Assembly: GCA_963736685.1 (NCBI GenBank)
Contig: CAVTPZ010000030.1
Coordinates: 1 to 50,251 of the forward strand
DNA from: DASUPK01 sp963736685
GTDB lineage: Bacteria; Actinomycetota; Thermoleophilia; Solirubrobacterales; 70-9
DNA length: 50,251 nucleotides
Direction of reading: 5' to 3'
Shown here in pieces: positions 33,818 through 42,502 of the stretch (position 1 is the first letter of the stretch; the number at the start of each line of letters is the position of its first letter). Below the pieces are notes generated by a model. The model saw only the letters and a list, made by a program, of their open reading frames with translations. It ran no database searches and was not told the DNA's origin. Position numbers and translations under genes: made by a program.

Positions 33818-35083
33818 ATGAGCGCGACGACGATTGCCGAACCGCCCCGAGTTGGGCTGCGGCGTGACGAAGAGCCCGCCCCGCAGTCGCGGGGCCGCCG
33901 GATGCTCAACAAGGTCCCGGAGATCACCCTCTACTTCTGGGTCATCAAGGTCCTCTGCACGACGGTCGGCGAGACCGCTGCGGACTACCTGAACACAAAC
34001 CTGGGCCTCGGCCTCAGCGGTACGAGCTACATCATGTCGGCGGTCCTGATCGCCGCGCTCGTGCTGCAGTTCGCGACGACCAGATATCGGCCCGGGATCT
34101 ACTGGCTCGCGGTCGTGCTGATCAGCGTGGTTGGCACCCTGATCAGCGACAACCTGGTCGACGGTTATGGCGTCCCGCTGCAGACGACGACGATTGCCTT
34201 CGGCATCGCCCTCGCGATCACCTTCGCGGTCTGGTACGCGAGCGAGCGGACGCTCTCGATGCACACGATCTTCACGACCCGGCGTGAGGCCTTCTATTGG
34301 GCGGCGGTGCTCTTCACCTTCGCGCTCGGCACCTCGGCCGGCGACTATCTCTCCGAACAGCTCGCGCTCGGCTATCTGAACGCGGTCTTCCTGTTCGCCG
34401 GGGCGATCGCGGTGGTCGCTGTGGCGCACTTCGTCTTCCGGATCAACGCGATCTTCTCGTTCTGGGTCGCCTACATCCTCACCCGCCCGCTGGGCGCCTC
34501 GATCGGCGACTACATGTCGCAGGCCAAGGCCGACGGCGGGCTCGGGTTGGGCACCACGGTCACGAGCTTCATCTTCCTGGGCGTCATCCTGGCGCTTGTC
34601 GTCTACCTGGCGACCACGAAGGTGGACGTGATCCCCCTGACGGCACGCCGGGCAAAGGCGCGCAAGGCGGGAGAGGAGCCGCGCATCCTCGTGGTGGCCA
34701 ACAAGACGAACGCCACGCCGGCGCTGCTGGATGCGATCAAGGAGCGCGTGGCGGCCGGCCCGGCGAGCTTCTTCATGCTCGTTCCCAACCCCGACCACCT
34801 CGCCTTCGATCGCAACACGTCCGACCATCCGAAGGGGGACGAAGTCCTGGCTCGGGCCCTGCCGGTCCTGGAGGGACCTGCCGGCGGCGGAGAGGTGAAT
34901 GGCCGCGTCGCCAACAGCCCCAACGCCTATGACGACATCGTCGAGGAGATCGAGGGGTCGGACTACGACGAGATCATCCTCGAGACGCCCCCGAGCCATG
35001 TCTCTCACTGGCTTCATGTGGATCTCCCCGAGCGCGTCAAGCACCTGGGCGTGCCGATAAGAACGGTCACTGCGACCCACTGA
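33818..35083 (+). CDS. COG4705-like membrane protein fused to a soluble C-terminal domain
   Basis: 421 residues. About 270 residues hold eight or so membrane helices with an internal repeat: 'GETAADYLNTNLGLG', 'GTLISDNLVDGYGV', 'GTSAGDYLSEQLALGY' and 'GASIGDYMSQAKADGGLGLG', the hallmark of the uncharacterised COG4705 membrane family. Then a soluble domain (about 285-421, ILVVANKTNATPALLDAIKERVAAGPASFFMLVPNP ... SDYDEIILETPPSHVSHWLHVDLPERV) resembles a universal-stress/Rossmann-like fold. The fusion suggests a membrane unit with a cytoplasmic regulatory module. Good ribosome site (AGGAAGG) before ATG. Box 3 lies upstream; two tiny membrane proteins follow. Confidence 0.85.
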   Translation: MSATTIAEPPRVGLRRDEEPAPQSRGRRMLNKVPEITLYFWVIKVLCTTVGETAADYLNTNLGLGLSGTSYIMSAVLIAALVLQFATTRYRPGIYWLAVVLISVVGTLISDNLVDGYGVPLQTTTIAFGIALAITFAVWYASERTLSMHTIFTTRREAFYWAAVLFTFALGTSAGDYLSEQLALGYLNAVFLFAGAIAVVAVAHFVFRINAIFSFWVAYILTRPLGASIGDYMSQAKADGGLGLGTTVTSFIFLGVILALVVYLATTKVDVIPLTARRAKARKAGEEPRILVVANKTNATPALLDAIKERVAAGPASFFMLVPNPDHLAFDRNTSDHPKGDEVLARALPVLEGPAGGGEVNGRVANSPNAYDDIVEEIEGSDYDEIILETPPSHVSHWLHVDLPERVKHLGVPIRTVTATH

Positions 35084-35156
35084 CGGACTGTCACGTGGGA
35101 TTCATCGACCAATCCAGGCTAGGCCCCACATGGAGTGCACGGGATAGGCGACGAGC

Positions 35157-35324
35157 ATGCGTCGGCAGCCAATCTGGGGAGTCAGCGCGGCCGGAGGTGT
35201 GATCTGCGGCCTGCTGGCTCTCGATTGGCTCCTACAGGGGAGGGTGCAGGCCAGCGGGATGATGGCGCTCGGGTCGCTTGCCCTCTTCGGCTGGGCCGTT
35301 TGGCTCGACGACCACGATCACTGA
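35157..35324 (+). CDS. 55-aa two-helix membrane protein, tandem copy 1
   Basis: MRRQPIWGVSAAGG, first helix 'VICGLLALDWLL', second helix 'MMALGSLALFGWAVW', ending DDHDH. It is the same length as the next small gene and shares RxPIW, S-A-x-G-G, C-x-L-L-A-L and L-x-G-W-A-x-W with a His-rich end. Two aligned, same-length neighbours strongly suggest real genes. No known family recognised. It starts 73 bases after the COG4705-like gene; an imperfect TTCATC-N5-ATCCAG sits in that gap. Confidence 0.72.
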   Translation: MRRQPIWGVSAAGGVICGLLALDWLLQGRVQASGMMALGSLALFGWAVWLDDHDH

Positions 35325-35334
35325 GGGGTGATCG

Positions 35335-35502
35335 ATGAGCAGGCGACCGATCTGGGCGGCAAGCGCATGGGGAGGATTTGTCTGCGCGCTGCTTGCGCTC
35401 AGTTCGCTGATGCACGGATACATCACCACCGGCCTGGTCCTGTTGCTCGGCACTGCGGTCTTGTTGGGCTGGGCTGCTTGGCGCTCGCGCCATCACCACT
35501 GA
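35335..35502 (+). CDS. 55-aa two-helix membrane protein, tandem copy 2
   Basis: MSRRPIWAASAWGG, first helix 'FVCALLALSSLM', second helix 'TGLVLLLGTAVLLGWAAW', ending RSRHHH. Ribosome site GAGGGG precedes ATG 35335 by six bases. It begins ten bases after copy 1 stops, so the pair is a duplicated operon. Charge at the C-terminus differs (acidic in copy 1, basic here), which could let the two pair with each other. The Trp near each end of the second helix fits membrane-interface anchoring. Function unknown. Confidence 0.75.
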   Translation: MSRRPIWAASAWGGFVCALLALSSLMHGYITTGLVLLLGTAVLLGWAAWRSRHHH

Positions 35503-35537
35503 GGCGCCTTCAGCCCGACAAAGACCTGACGGGGCGG

Positions 35538-35554
35538 TTCAGGAGGTTTTCAGG
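35538..35554 (+). promoter_or_regulatory. TTCAGG-type direct repeat box 4 (operon with the two-component system)
   Basis: TTCAGG, aggtt, TTCAGG: a perfect pair with an 11-bp period, 22 bases before the lipoprotein-ABC operon's first ATG. CCCTGG 12 bases after the box is the best -10 candidate. This would place the regulator gene at the end of the same operon under its own control. Confidence 0.7.
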
Positions 35555-35576
35555 CATTTCGAGGGACCCTGGTCGC

Positions 35577-36263
35577 ATGCAGATCAAACTCCGGGCAATT
35601 CACCATCGCTTCTCAGTCTTGTTCGCCACCGCGATCTTCGTCTTCGCGGCCGTTCTGACCGGGTGCGGATCGAGCTCCGGCGGAGGCTCATCGAGCTCGT
35701 CGGTGGCAGCTGGACCCACGACCTCCTCGACCGTCGTCTCAACCGCGAAGGCGGCATCGTGCGGCTCGAGCGTCTCCTCGGGTTCGTCGGAGGCCGCGTC
35801 GACCGCCGCTGGCGACATCCCGGACAACCAGAACTTCCTTACCTACCAGAACCGGCCCGCTGGCTACTCGATCTCCTACCCCGAGGGCTGGGCGCGCTCG
35901 GGCTCCGGCAATCAGGTGACCTTCCAGGACAAGAGCAACACGATCACGATCCAGGTCAACCAGGGTCCGGCCGCGACGCCGGCGTCTGTGGACCAGCAGC
36001 TGAAGCAGATGGCCAGCTCCGATCCGTGCCTCTCTCCCGGATCGTCGCAGAGTGTCACGGTCGGGCCCAACCAAGCGGTCAAGGTGACCTACACCACTCA
36101 GGGGACGAAGAGCCCGGTGACCGGACAGCGCCCGAAGATCACCGTCGATCGCTACGTCTATTCCAAGGCCGGCAGGACCGCAATCGTCGACCTCGCCAAC
36201 CCGGTTGGGGTCGACAACGTCGACGCCTACCGAATGATCAGTGAGAGCTTCCGGTGGAGCTAG
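35577..36263 (+). CDS. Ser-rich lipoprotein, first gene of the ABC/two-component operon
   Basis: 228 residues from ATG 35577. Signal peptide with LTGC lipobox (Cys about 30), then a Ser/Gly/Thr linker to about 80, then a compact domain (YQNRPAGYSISYPEGWARSGSGNQVTFQDKSNTITIQV ... 'YRMISESFRW') of the PsbP/DUF1795-like type common in actinobacterial lipoproteins. It is probably a periplasmic-side or wall-exposed partner of the ABC exporter encoded next, five bases after its stop. Box 4 lies 22 bases upstream of its start. The frame extends further upstream but without a start that preserves the signal. Confidence 0.88.
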   Translation: MQIKLRAIHHRFSVLFATAIFVFAAVLTGCGSSSGGGSSSSSVAAGPTTSSTVVSTAKAASCGSSVSSGSSEAASTAAGDIPDNQNFLTYQNRPAGYSISYPEGWARSGSGNQVTFQDKSNTITIQVNQGPAATPASVDQQLKQMASSDPCLSPGSSQSVTVGPNQAVKVTYTTQGTKSPVTGQRPKITVDRYVYSKAGRTAIVDLANPVGVDNVDAYRMISESFRWS

Positions 36264-36267
36264 TCCC

Positions 36268-37002
36268 ATGGATGCGACTGCGAGGCTCGGCAGTCTCTAC
36301 GTAGAGCCCGAGCGCCCGGCGTTGGAGGCGGAGCCGCCGGCCATTGAGCTGCTCGACGTTTTCAAGATCTTCCGCGCCGGGGCCACGGAGACGGTGGCCC
36401 TTCGTGGCCTGAATCTGAAGGTCGACCCGCGTGAAACTGTGGCCGTAGTCGGGCCCTCGGGATCCGGCAAGAGCACCATGCTCTCCCTCGCCGGAGCGAT
36501 GGACGTTCCCTCGGCCGGTGAGGTCCGAGTCGACGGCCGCTCGCTGGCCAGACTCGACGAGAGCGCTCTGGCGCGGATTCGCGCGAGGGAGGTCGCTGTG
36601 GTCTTCCAGTCGGACAACCTCTGGCCGACCCTGTCTGCGCGGGAGAACGTGGCTGCGGCGGTCAGTCTCGCCGAGGTCGATCGCGATCCTCGGGAGGCCG
36701 CAGACGAGGCGCTGGCCATCTTCGGCCTCGAGCGGCAAGCGCACAACACGCCGGATCGGCTCTCAGGCGGCGAGCAACAGCGCGTGGCGATCGCCGCAGC
36801 CGCCGCCCGGCGACCGCGAATCGTCCTTGCAGACGAGCCGACCGGCGAGCTCGATGCCGCCAACGAGGAGCTCGTCCTCGAGACTCTGGGCCGCCTGCGG
36901 GACACCTATCAGTCGGCAGTCGTGTTGATCACGCACTCGCCTGTTGTTGCCGAGGCCTGCGATCGAGTGGTCCAGATCGCCGACGGGAGGGTGAGCGAAT
37001 GA
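36268..37002 (+). CDS. ABC transporter ATP-binding protein 1 (MacB/LolD type)
   Basis: 244 residues. Walker A GPSGSGKST, Q-loop VVFQSDNLWPTLSARENV, signature LSGGEQQR, Walker B IVLADEPTGELD and switch His in LITHS are all present, so it should hydrolyse ATP. It groups by pattern with the LolD/MacB/FtsE-like exporters that drive FtsX-type permeases. ATG 36268 avoids the lipoprotein gene; the gene ends overlapping the next ATPase by four bases (ATGA). It probably forms a heterodimer with ATPase 2 under the single large permease. Confidence 0.95.
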   Translation: MDATARLGSLYVEPERPALEAEPPAIELLDVFKIFRAGATETVALRGLNLKVDPRETVAVVGPSGSGKSTMLSLAGAMDVPSAGEVRVDGRSLARLDESALARIRAREVAVVFQSDNLWPTLSARENVAAAVSLAEVDRDPREAADEALAIFGLERQAHNTPDRLSGGEQQRVAIAAAAARRPRIVLADEPTGELDAANEELVLETLGRLRDTYQSAVVLITHSPVVAEACDRVVQIADGRVSE

Positions 37003-37730
37003 GCTTCGGCACTGTGGATCAGGACGAGCTGATCAACTGCGAGGGCGCCACGGTCATCCATGGCAAAGGGGAGACAGCCGTTCGCGCTCTGGCTGGGGTC
37101 GATCTTCAGATTCGCGAGGGAGAGACGATCGGGCTGCTCGGCACGTCCGGCTCGGGCAAGACGACTCTCCTGCACGTGCTCGGCGGGCTTCTGCCTCTGA
37201 GCTCTGGCCGCATCACTTGGCGTCATCGAGTGTTGTCGACTCTCGATCGACGCGCACGCGGCTCGCAGCGAGAGCGGCGTATCGCCTTCGTCTTCCAGGG
37301 AGCGAACCTGCTCGCCAACCTTGATGCCCGCGAAAACGTCGCCTTCGCCATCCTCGCAGCGGCCGGATCCAAGGATCGACCCGCCGAGCGCAACGGCAGC
37401 GGCGCTCCGCAGAGCCCGGATGACTATCTGGCTCTTGTCGGTCTCGCAGAGAAGGCGGAAGCGCTTCCCTCGGAGCTCTCCGGCGGCGAGCAGCAGCGTG
37501 TGGCGATCGCCCGGGCGCTCGCCCAGGGCCCGGAGCTTCTGCTCTGCGACGAGCCAACCGGCCATCTCGACTCCGACACCGGTGACCGGGTTCTCGATCT
37601 GATCGACGCCGCTCGGAAGATGTTCGGCTTCGCCATGGTCACCGCGACGCATGATCCGGATGTCGCTGAGCGCGCGCAGCGAATCATCGTCCTCGCCGAT
37701 GGCGCCCTGCTCGGGAGTGAGCGGGTATGA
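36999..37730 (+). CDS. ABC transporter ATP-binding protein 2 (MacB/LolD type)
   Basis: 243 residues. Walker A GTSGSGKTT, Q-loop VFQGANLLANLDARENV, signature LSGGEQQRVAIARAL, Walker B LLLCDEPTGHLD, switch His in VTATHD. All catalytic residues are in place. It is diverged from ATPase 1 rather than a recent copy. A small insertion (SKDRPAERNGSGAPQSPDD, about 125-145) precedes the signature helix. Overlaps both neighbours by four bases, giving one coupled transporter unit. Confidence 0.95.
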   Translation: MSFGTVDQDELINCEGATVIHGKGETAVRALAGVDLQIREGETIGLLGTSGSGKTTLLHVLGGLLPLSSGRITWRHRVLSTLDRRARGSQRERRIAFVFQGANLLANLDARENVAFAILAAAGSKDRPAERNGSGAPQSPDDYLALVGLAEKAEALPSELSGGEQQRVAIARALAQGPELLLCDEPTGHLDSDTGDRVLDLIDAARKMFGFAMVTATHDPDVAERAQRIIVLADGALLGSERV

Positions 37731-40426
37731 GACCCGCGATCCATCTCTCGGTGGCCGGGCTCTGGCGGCGACCGGGTCGCACCGCGCTGCGCATCGGTGT
37801 GATCACCATCGCCGTCGGCTTGCTCGCCGGGATGATCCTCTTCATCGGGAACTCCTTGAGGACGGCTTCGGCGACCGCTCTCCGCCAAGTCCCGCTGGAC
37901 CTGCAGGGACCCGTGACCTCCTATCCGAAGGACCTTCAGGTCGCGGGTGACGTGGCGAAGCAGCCTGGCGTGTCTTACGCGGCCGCCACCGTCACCGCCC
38001 CATTCGCCTCGGCCGAGCGCAACGCACAGGGTCTTGCCACCCAGACCGCGAGTGGCGCTGTGCTCGCCGTCCCGGGGGACTACGTCGCACACATCCATAC
38101 CTTCCGAATGCTCCAAGGCGGACTGCGCCCTGGGGGTGTGGTCCTCGATCAGCAGATGGCCGCGACTCTGCAAGCCCAGATCGGCGACACGATCAGGCTG
38201 AGGGCCCGGCCGAACGCACCACCGCAGAGCTACGTGGTGAGTGGGGTTGCCTTGATCACCGCCCCAGATGTCGTCTTCCAACCGCTCAACCCGCTGCTCG
38301 GCCCGGCTCCGGCCCAACCCCCGCAGAACGGGGCGATCATGCTCACCTCGACCTTCGCCAAGACCCTAGGTCGCCAACTGGCGACGATTGCAACAGGCGC
38401 TACCGGTGCGAGCGCGCAGCCTGGGGCCCAGACGGGTACGCAGTGGCAAGTCCAGGCCCAGCTCGATCGGGCACCGCTCGCCACCGGGAGCCCCTCGAGC
38501 GCTCTGTCCAAGGCCACCCGCACGGTCAACCGCATCCAGAGCAATCTTCCCGGACAGGTCCAGTTCGTCGACAACCTTTCCGACTCACTGAACAGCGCAG
38601 CAGGGGATGCCCTCTACGCCGAGACGCTGTTCCTTCTTCTTGCCGTGCCCGGTGCACTCATTGCCCTCGGCGTCGCCTATCTCGCTGCACTCGGGACCAG
38701 CGAGAGCGATCGTCGTGACCTGGCCCTGCTGCGAGCTCGCGGGGCCCGACCGCGCGACCTTCTTATGGTCGCAGCCGTCGAGAGCGTTCTGATCGGCCTG
38801 GTTGCGGGCCTCGCAGGTGTCGCTCTGGGACTCGCGGCCGTGCAGCTCTTGGTCAGCGGCGGGGTCCAGCTCACGTTCTGGCGCGGAGTGGCGGTCGCGC
38901 TCGCCGCGATCGGACTGTCGATCGTTGGCTCGGCGGCCGCTCGACTGGCCAGTACCCGCGGCGTCCTCGCTACCGAGATCAGTGAGGGGCGTACGGCGGT
39001 GGCTGCCCAACGAGTTCCGGCCTGGCGCCGGTACTACCTGGACTTCATCGCTCTCGCGCTGAGCGGACTGATCTATTGGCTCACGATCCGCACTGGGTTC
39101 TCGGCGGTGATCAGCCCGGACTCGAACCCAACTCTGTCCCTCTCCGTGTATATGTTCTTCGGCCCGGCGCTGCTCTGGATCGGCGCGACGCTCCTGCTGG
39201 TCCGGCTGCGCGGCCGTTTTATGAGTGCGCTGGCGGGCCGGGTGGGACGTAGACCCGGAACCCTCGGCTCGCTTGTCTTGGCCAGCTTGGGCCGGCGGGC
39301 CTCGGCCGTCAACCGCGGTCTGGTCGTCATCGGCTTGCTGCTCGCCTTCGCGGTCAGCCTCGGGATCTTCACCGCCACCTACAACCAGCAGGCCAATGTC
39401 GACGCGCAATTGACGCTTGGCGCAGACGTCACCGTCAGCTCTCCGCCGGGGGTGGCCGCGTCGAATGACCTACCGGCGAAGGTGGCCTCCGTACCGGGGG
39501 TGGCCGCGACGACGCCGGTGAACCACTCCTACGCCTACGTCGGCCCGGACCTTCAGGACACCTTCGGAATCGACCCATCGCAGTTCCGTGACGCCACCAG
39601 CCTGCGGGACTCCTACTTCATCGGCGGGTCCGCTGATCAGATGATGAGTCGGCTTGCCTCGACCCGTGCCGGCATCTTGGTATCGAAGGAGACGATCACT
39701 GACTACTCGCTGAGCCCGGGGTCGCTGCTTCGGCTGCGAGTGCTTGACCAGCAGACTGGCCGGTTTCACGTTGCTCCCTTCCACGTCATCGGGACCGTCC
39801 AGGAATTCCCCTCGGCGCCGCGTGACTCATTCATGGTCACGAACCTGAGCTACCTCAACCAGATCACCCACTCGAGCCCAAATGTGGTCTTCGCTAAGAC
39901 CAGCGGAAGCCCATCGACGGTGGCGGCCCGGGTTGTCGCCGCGACCAAGCCGCTCGGGACGGAGGTCAAGAACATCGATCAACAGACGGCGCAGACGGTG
40001 ACCTCGATCACCACTGTCGACCTGGCCGGGATCAGCCATCTCGAAGAAGTCTTCGCGATCGTCCTCGTCGCTGCCGCAATGGCGATCTTCGTCCTTGGCG
40101 CGGTGGCGGAGCGACGGCATGAGTTCGCCACGATGACCGCGATCGGCGCTTCACTGCGTGAGGTGGGGGCCTTCGTCTGGAGCGAGGTCGCGATGGTCTT
40201 GGTCGCGGGAGCGGTGCTGGCGACCCTGCTCGGTTGGCTTCTCGCCGAGATGCTCGTTGCGATGCTGACTCACGTCTTCGACCCGCCACCGGATCACCTG
40301 GCCCTGCCATGGGGATTCCTCAGTTTGCTCTACGGCGTCGCGATCCTGGCCGGTATTGGCGGTTCGCTTCTTGCCCGGCGGTCAATCGCGGGACTGCCTC
40401 TCGGCCGGGTCTTACGGGAGCGCTGA
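37727..40426 (+). CDS. FtsX-type ABC permease (two-module)
   Basis: 899 residues. Layout: helix 1 (about 18-40), a large extracellular domain (about 45-300), three helices of the first FtsX module (about 305-420), more helices (about 450-570), a second extracellular domain (about 585-760), and the second FtsX module with three helices at the C-terminus (about 770-890, 'FVLGAVAERRHEFATMTAIGAS'). This matches macrolide/lipoprotein-type exporters that move cargo at the outer face by mechanical action. Intact over 2.7 kb, in contrast to the broken glycosyltransferase genes nearby. Cargo unknown. Confidence 0.93.
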   Translation: MRPAIHLSVAGLWRRPGRTALRIGVITIAVGLLAGMILFIGNSLRTASATALRQVPLDLQGPVTSYPKDLQVAGDVAKQPGVSYAAATVTAPFASAERNAQGLATQTASGAVLAVPGDYVAHIHTFRMLQGGLRPGGVVLDQQMAATLQAQIGDTIRLRARPNAPPQSYVVSGVALITAPDVVFQPLNPLLGPAPAQPPQNGAIMLTSTFAKTLGRQLATIATGATGASAQPGAQTGTQWQVQAQLDRAPLATGSPSSALSKATRTVNRIQSNLPGQVQFVDNLSDSLNSAAGDALYAETLFLLLAVPGALIALGVAYLAALGTSESDRRDLALLRARGARPRDLLMVAAVESVLIGLVAGLAGVALGLAAVQLLVSGGVQLTFWRGVAVALAAIGLSIVGSAAARLASTRGVLATEISEGRTAVAAQRVPAWRRYYLDFIALALSGLIYWLTIRTGFSAVISPDSNPTLSLSVYMFFGPALLWIGATLLLVRLRGRFMSALAGRVGRRPGTLGSLVLASLGRRASAVNRGLVVIGLLLAFAVSLGIFTATYNQQANVDAQLTLGADVTVSSPPGVAASNDLPAKVASVPGVAATTPVNHSYAYVGPDLQDTFGIDPSQFRDATSLRDSYFIGGSADQMMSRLASTRAGILVSKETITDYSLSPGSLLRLRVLDQQTGRFHVAPFHVIGTVQEFPSAPRDSFMVTNLSYLNQITHSSPNVVFAKTSGSPSTVAARVVAATKPLGTEVKNIDQQTAQTVTSITTVDLAGISHLEEVFAIVLVAAAMAIFVLGAVAERRHEFATMTAIGASLREVGAFVWSEVAMVLVAGAVLATLLGWLLAEMLVAMLTHVFDPPPDHLALPWGFLSLLYGVAILAGIGGSLLARRSIAGLPLGRVLRER

Positions 40427-40442
40427 CCCCTTACTTGAACTA

Positions 40443-41111
40443 ATGCTGCCTCGCGTACTTGTAGTCGAAGACGACGGCGACCTGCGGCGCCTGCTTCGCC
40501 GTGGCTTGGAGGAGGAGGGGTTCGAGGTGGTCCAGGCAAGCCTCGGGAAGGACGCCGTCACGCTCGCCGAGAAGGAGCCACCAGACCTGCTCGTAGTCGA
40601 CATCGGCCTGCCCGATGCCGACGGAAGAGACGTCACCCAGGCGATCCGCTCGCGAGGAGTTGATTCACCGGTGCTCTTCCTCACGGCTCGCGATCAGATG
40701 GTCGACCGTCTGGCCGGGTTCAGTGCCGGAGGCGACGATTACCTGACGAAGCCGTTCGAGTTCGCCGAGCTGATCGCCCGGCTACGTGCCCTGTACCGGC
40801 GCTCCGCGGGTCGGACGCCAGTGGTCACGGCTGGCGATCTTCGGCTCGACCCCGCCATGCACGCCGTCACTTCGGGCGAGAAGACCGTCGCGCTGACGCC
40901 GACTGAGTTCAGACTGCTGGGTGCGTTGGTCGGGCGATATGGAGAGACAGTGCGACGCAGGGAGCTGATCGCCACCGGCTGGCCAGATGGCGCGATCGTC
41001 CACGACAACACGCTCGACGTCTATCTGGGGCGCCTGCGGAAGAAGCTCGCCGACCTTCCCACCGAGGTGAGGATCGATACGGCGCACGGAGTCGGCTACC
41101 GGCTGGGATGA
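40443..41111 (+). CDS. OmpR/PhoB-type response regulator
   Basis: 222 residues. Receiver: acidic pair D10-D11, phosphoacceptor D53 (VVDIGLPDADG), Lys in 'YLTKPFEFAEL'. Winged-helix effector domain (about 125-222): 'LTPTEFRLLGALVGRYGETVRRRELI ... HDNTLDVYLGRLRKKL ... VRGVGYRL'-type end (DTAHGVGYRLG). Proteins of this class bind direct repeats spaced 11 bp, exactly the form of the TTCAGG boxes in this island, so I propose it as their regulator. The start at ATG 40443 follows the permease by 16 bases; the frame continues upstream but only inside the permease. It overlaps the kinase by four bases. Confidence 0.95.
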   Translation: MLPRVLVVEDDGDLRRLLRRGLEEEGFEVVQASLGKDAVTLAEKEPPDLLVVDIGLPDADGRDVTQAIRSRGVDSPVLFLTARDQMVDRLAGFSAGGDDYLTKPFEFAELIARLRALYRRSAGRTPVVTAGDLRLDPAMHAVTSGEKTVALTPTEFRLLGALVGRYGETVRRRELIATGWPDGAIVHDNTLDVYLGRLRKKLADLPTEVRIDTAHGVGYRLG

Positions 41112-42451
41112 GCCGATTCAGCCTGCGCACCCGACTGACGGTCCTGGTAGCACTCGCCGCCGCGATCACCCTTGCCGGACTCACGGTCGGCTTCAACCTG
41201 TTGCTCCGCACGAATCTGAACGGCGACGCCAACCGGGTCCTGGAGGCGCGGGCCAGCGCGGCACTCGATGGGATCAGCGAGCACGGCGGAACGCTGCAGG
41301 TCAGAGAGAGCCCAGACAGCGCCGCGCCCGATACTCCGGTGTGGGTCTACAGCGGCGGCGATGCGATCGACCGTCCTCTCGCGCCGAGGTCGGCGCAGCA
41401 ACTGGCCGATTCGATGGCCGGCGGCCCAAGAACCCGCGCCGAGGATCCGAGCGCCGACCTGCGCCTGTTCGCCGTCCCCGTCCTGGAGGGTGGCAAGCGA
41501 GTGGGGACTGTGGTCACCGCCATTTCACTCGATCCTTACGAGCACTCCGCCTCTCGTGCCCTGACGGAGTCACTGATCTATGCAGGAGCCGCGTTCGTCC
41601 TGGTCCTGCTGGCAACCCGACTGATCGTCAACCGTGCTCTGCGCCCAGTGGCCCAGATCACCGCCGAAGCCAGGGACTGGAGTGAGCACGATCTGGAGCA
41701 TCGTTTCAATGTTGGCGAGCCATACGACGAGCTGACGAACCTCGCCGCCACCTTCGACGCGATGCTCGCCCGCTTAGCGTCGGCACTGCGCCACGAGCAG
41801 CTGCTCTCGGCCGAGCTCTCGCACGAGCTGCGTACACCATTGGCGGCGATCATCACCGAGGCAGAGCTGGCGCTGCGCCAGGAGCGCGGTGATGCGGAGT
41901 ACCGGGACGCGCTCCGGGAAATCGCCGGGCGTGCCTCTCAGATGGGCGAGACTCTCGAGACCCTGATGGCGGCGGCCCGCGCCGAATCGATGGGGGACAG
42001 GGGAACGGCATCAGCCGCCGAGGTCGTCGAGCACTCGATCGCGGCCTGTGATTCGCTGGCGGGTGAAGCTGGAGTTCGGATGACCTCCGAGGTCTTGGAC
42101 TCGCACCTCAAGGTTGACGTTGATTCGAATACCGCCGAGCGGATCATCACCCCGCTGCTCGAGAACGCCTGCCGCTACGCCAGCAGCAGGACCGTCGTGC
42201 GGGTCCAGCGAGACGAAGGAAACGCGGAGTTCATCGTCACCGATGACGGTCCAGGGCTTGGGCCAGACGAGACAGAGCGGGTCTTTGAGCCCGGCTACCG
42301 TGGGGAAGCCGGGGCAGATAACGACGCGGGTGCGGGTCTCGGTCTCCCTCTTGCTCGCCGCTTGGCGCGGGCGATCGGCGGCGACGTTGAAGCCGTCTCA
42401 AATGGCTCGGGAGGAAGCTTCCGAGTCAAGATCCCGCTCTCAACAACCTGA
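41108..42451 (+). CDS. sensor histidine kinase, partner of the response regulator
   Basis: 447 residues. First membrane helix about 10-32, an extracytoplasmic sensor domain (about 33-152), second helix about 153-173, HAMP linker (RPVAQITAEARDWSEHDLEHRF), dimerisation box with phospho-His 239 in SHELRTPL, and ATPase domain with N-box NACRYA, DDGPGLG, FEPGYRG and GAGLGLPLARR. Every catalytic block is intact. Coupled to the regulator by ATGA, so they form one two-component system, read together with the lipoprotein and ABC exporter. The combination is typical of cell-envelope or antimicrobial-peptide sensing. Confidence 0.95.
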   Translation: MSRFSLRTRLTVLVALAAAITLAGLTVGFNLLLRTNLNGDANRVLEARASAALDGISEHGGTLQVRESPDSAAPDTPVWVYSGGDAIDRPLAPRSAQQLADSMAGGPRTRAEDPSADLRLFAVPVLEGGKRVGTVVTAISLDPYEHSASRALTESLIYAGAAFVLVLLATRLIVNRALRPVAQITAEARDWSEHDLEHRFNVGEPYDELTNLAATFDAMLARLASALRHEQLLSAELSHELRTPLAAIITEAELALRQERGDAEYRDALREIAGRASQMGETLETLMAAARAESMGDRGTASAAEVVEHSIAACDSLAGEAGVRMTSEVLDSHLKVDVDSNTAERIITPLLENACRYASSRTVVRVQRDEGNAEFIVTDDGPGLGPDETERVFEPGYRGEAGADNDAGAGLGLPLARRLARAIGGDVEAVSNGSGGSFRVKIPLSTT

Positions 42452-42459
42452 GCCCTCCG

Positions 42460-42476
42460 TTCAGGCACTTGTCAGG
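42460..42476 (+). promoter_or_regulatory. TTCAGG-type direct repeat box 5
   Basis: TTCAGG, cactt, GTCAGG, 11-bp period, nine bases after the kinase stop and 26 bases before the UppP-like ATG. A further TTCAGC follows at 42485. Confidence 0.65.
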
Positions 42477-42502
42477 GGCGATCGTTCAGCCTTCCCGGCT
42501 CG

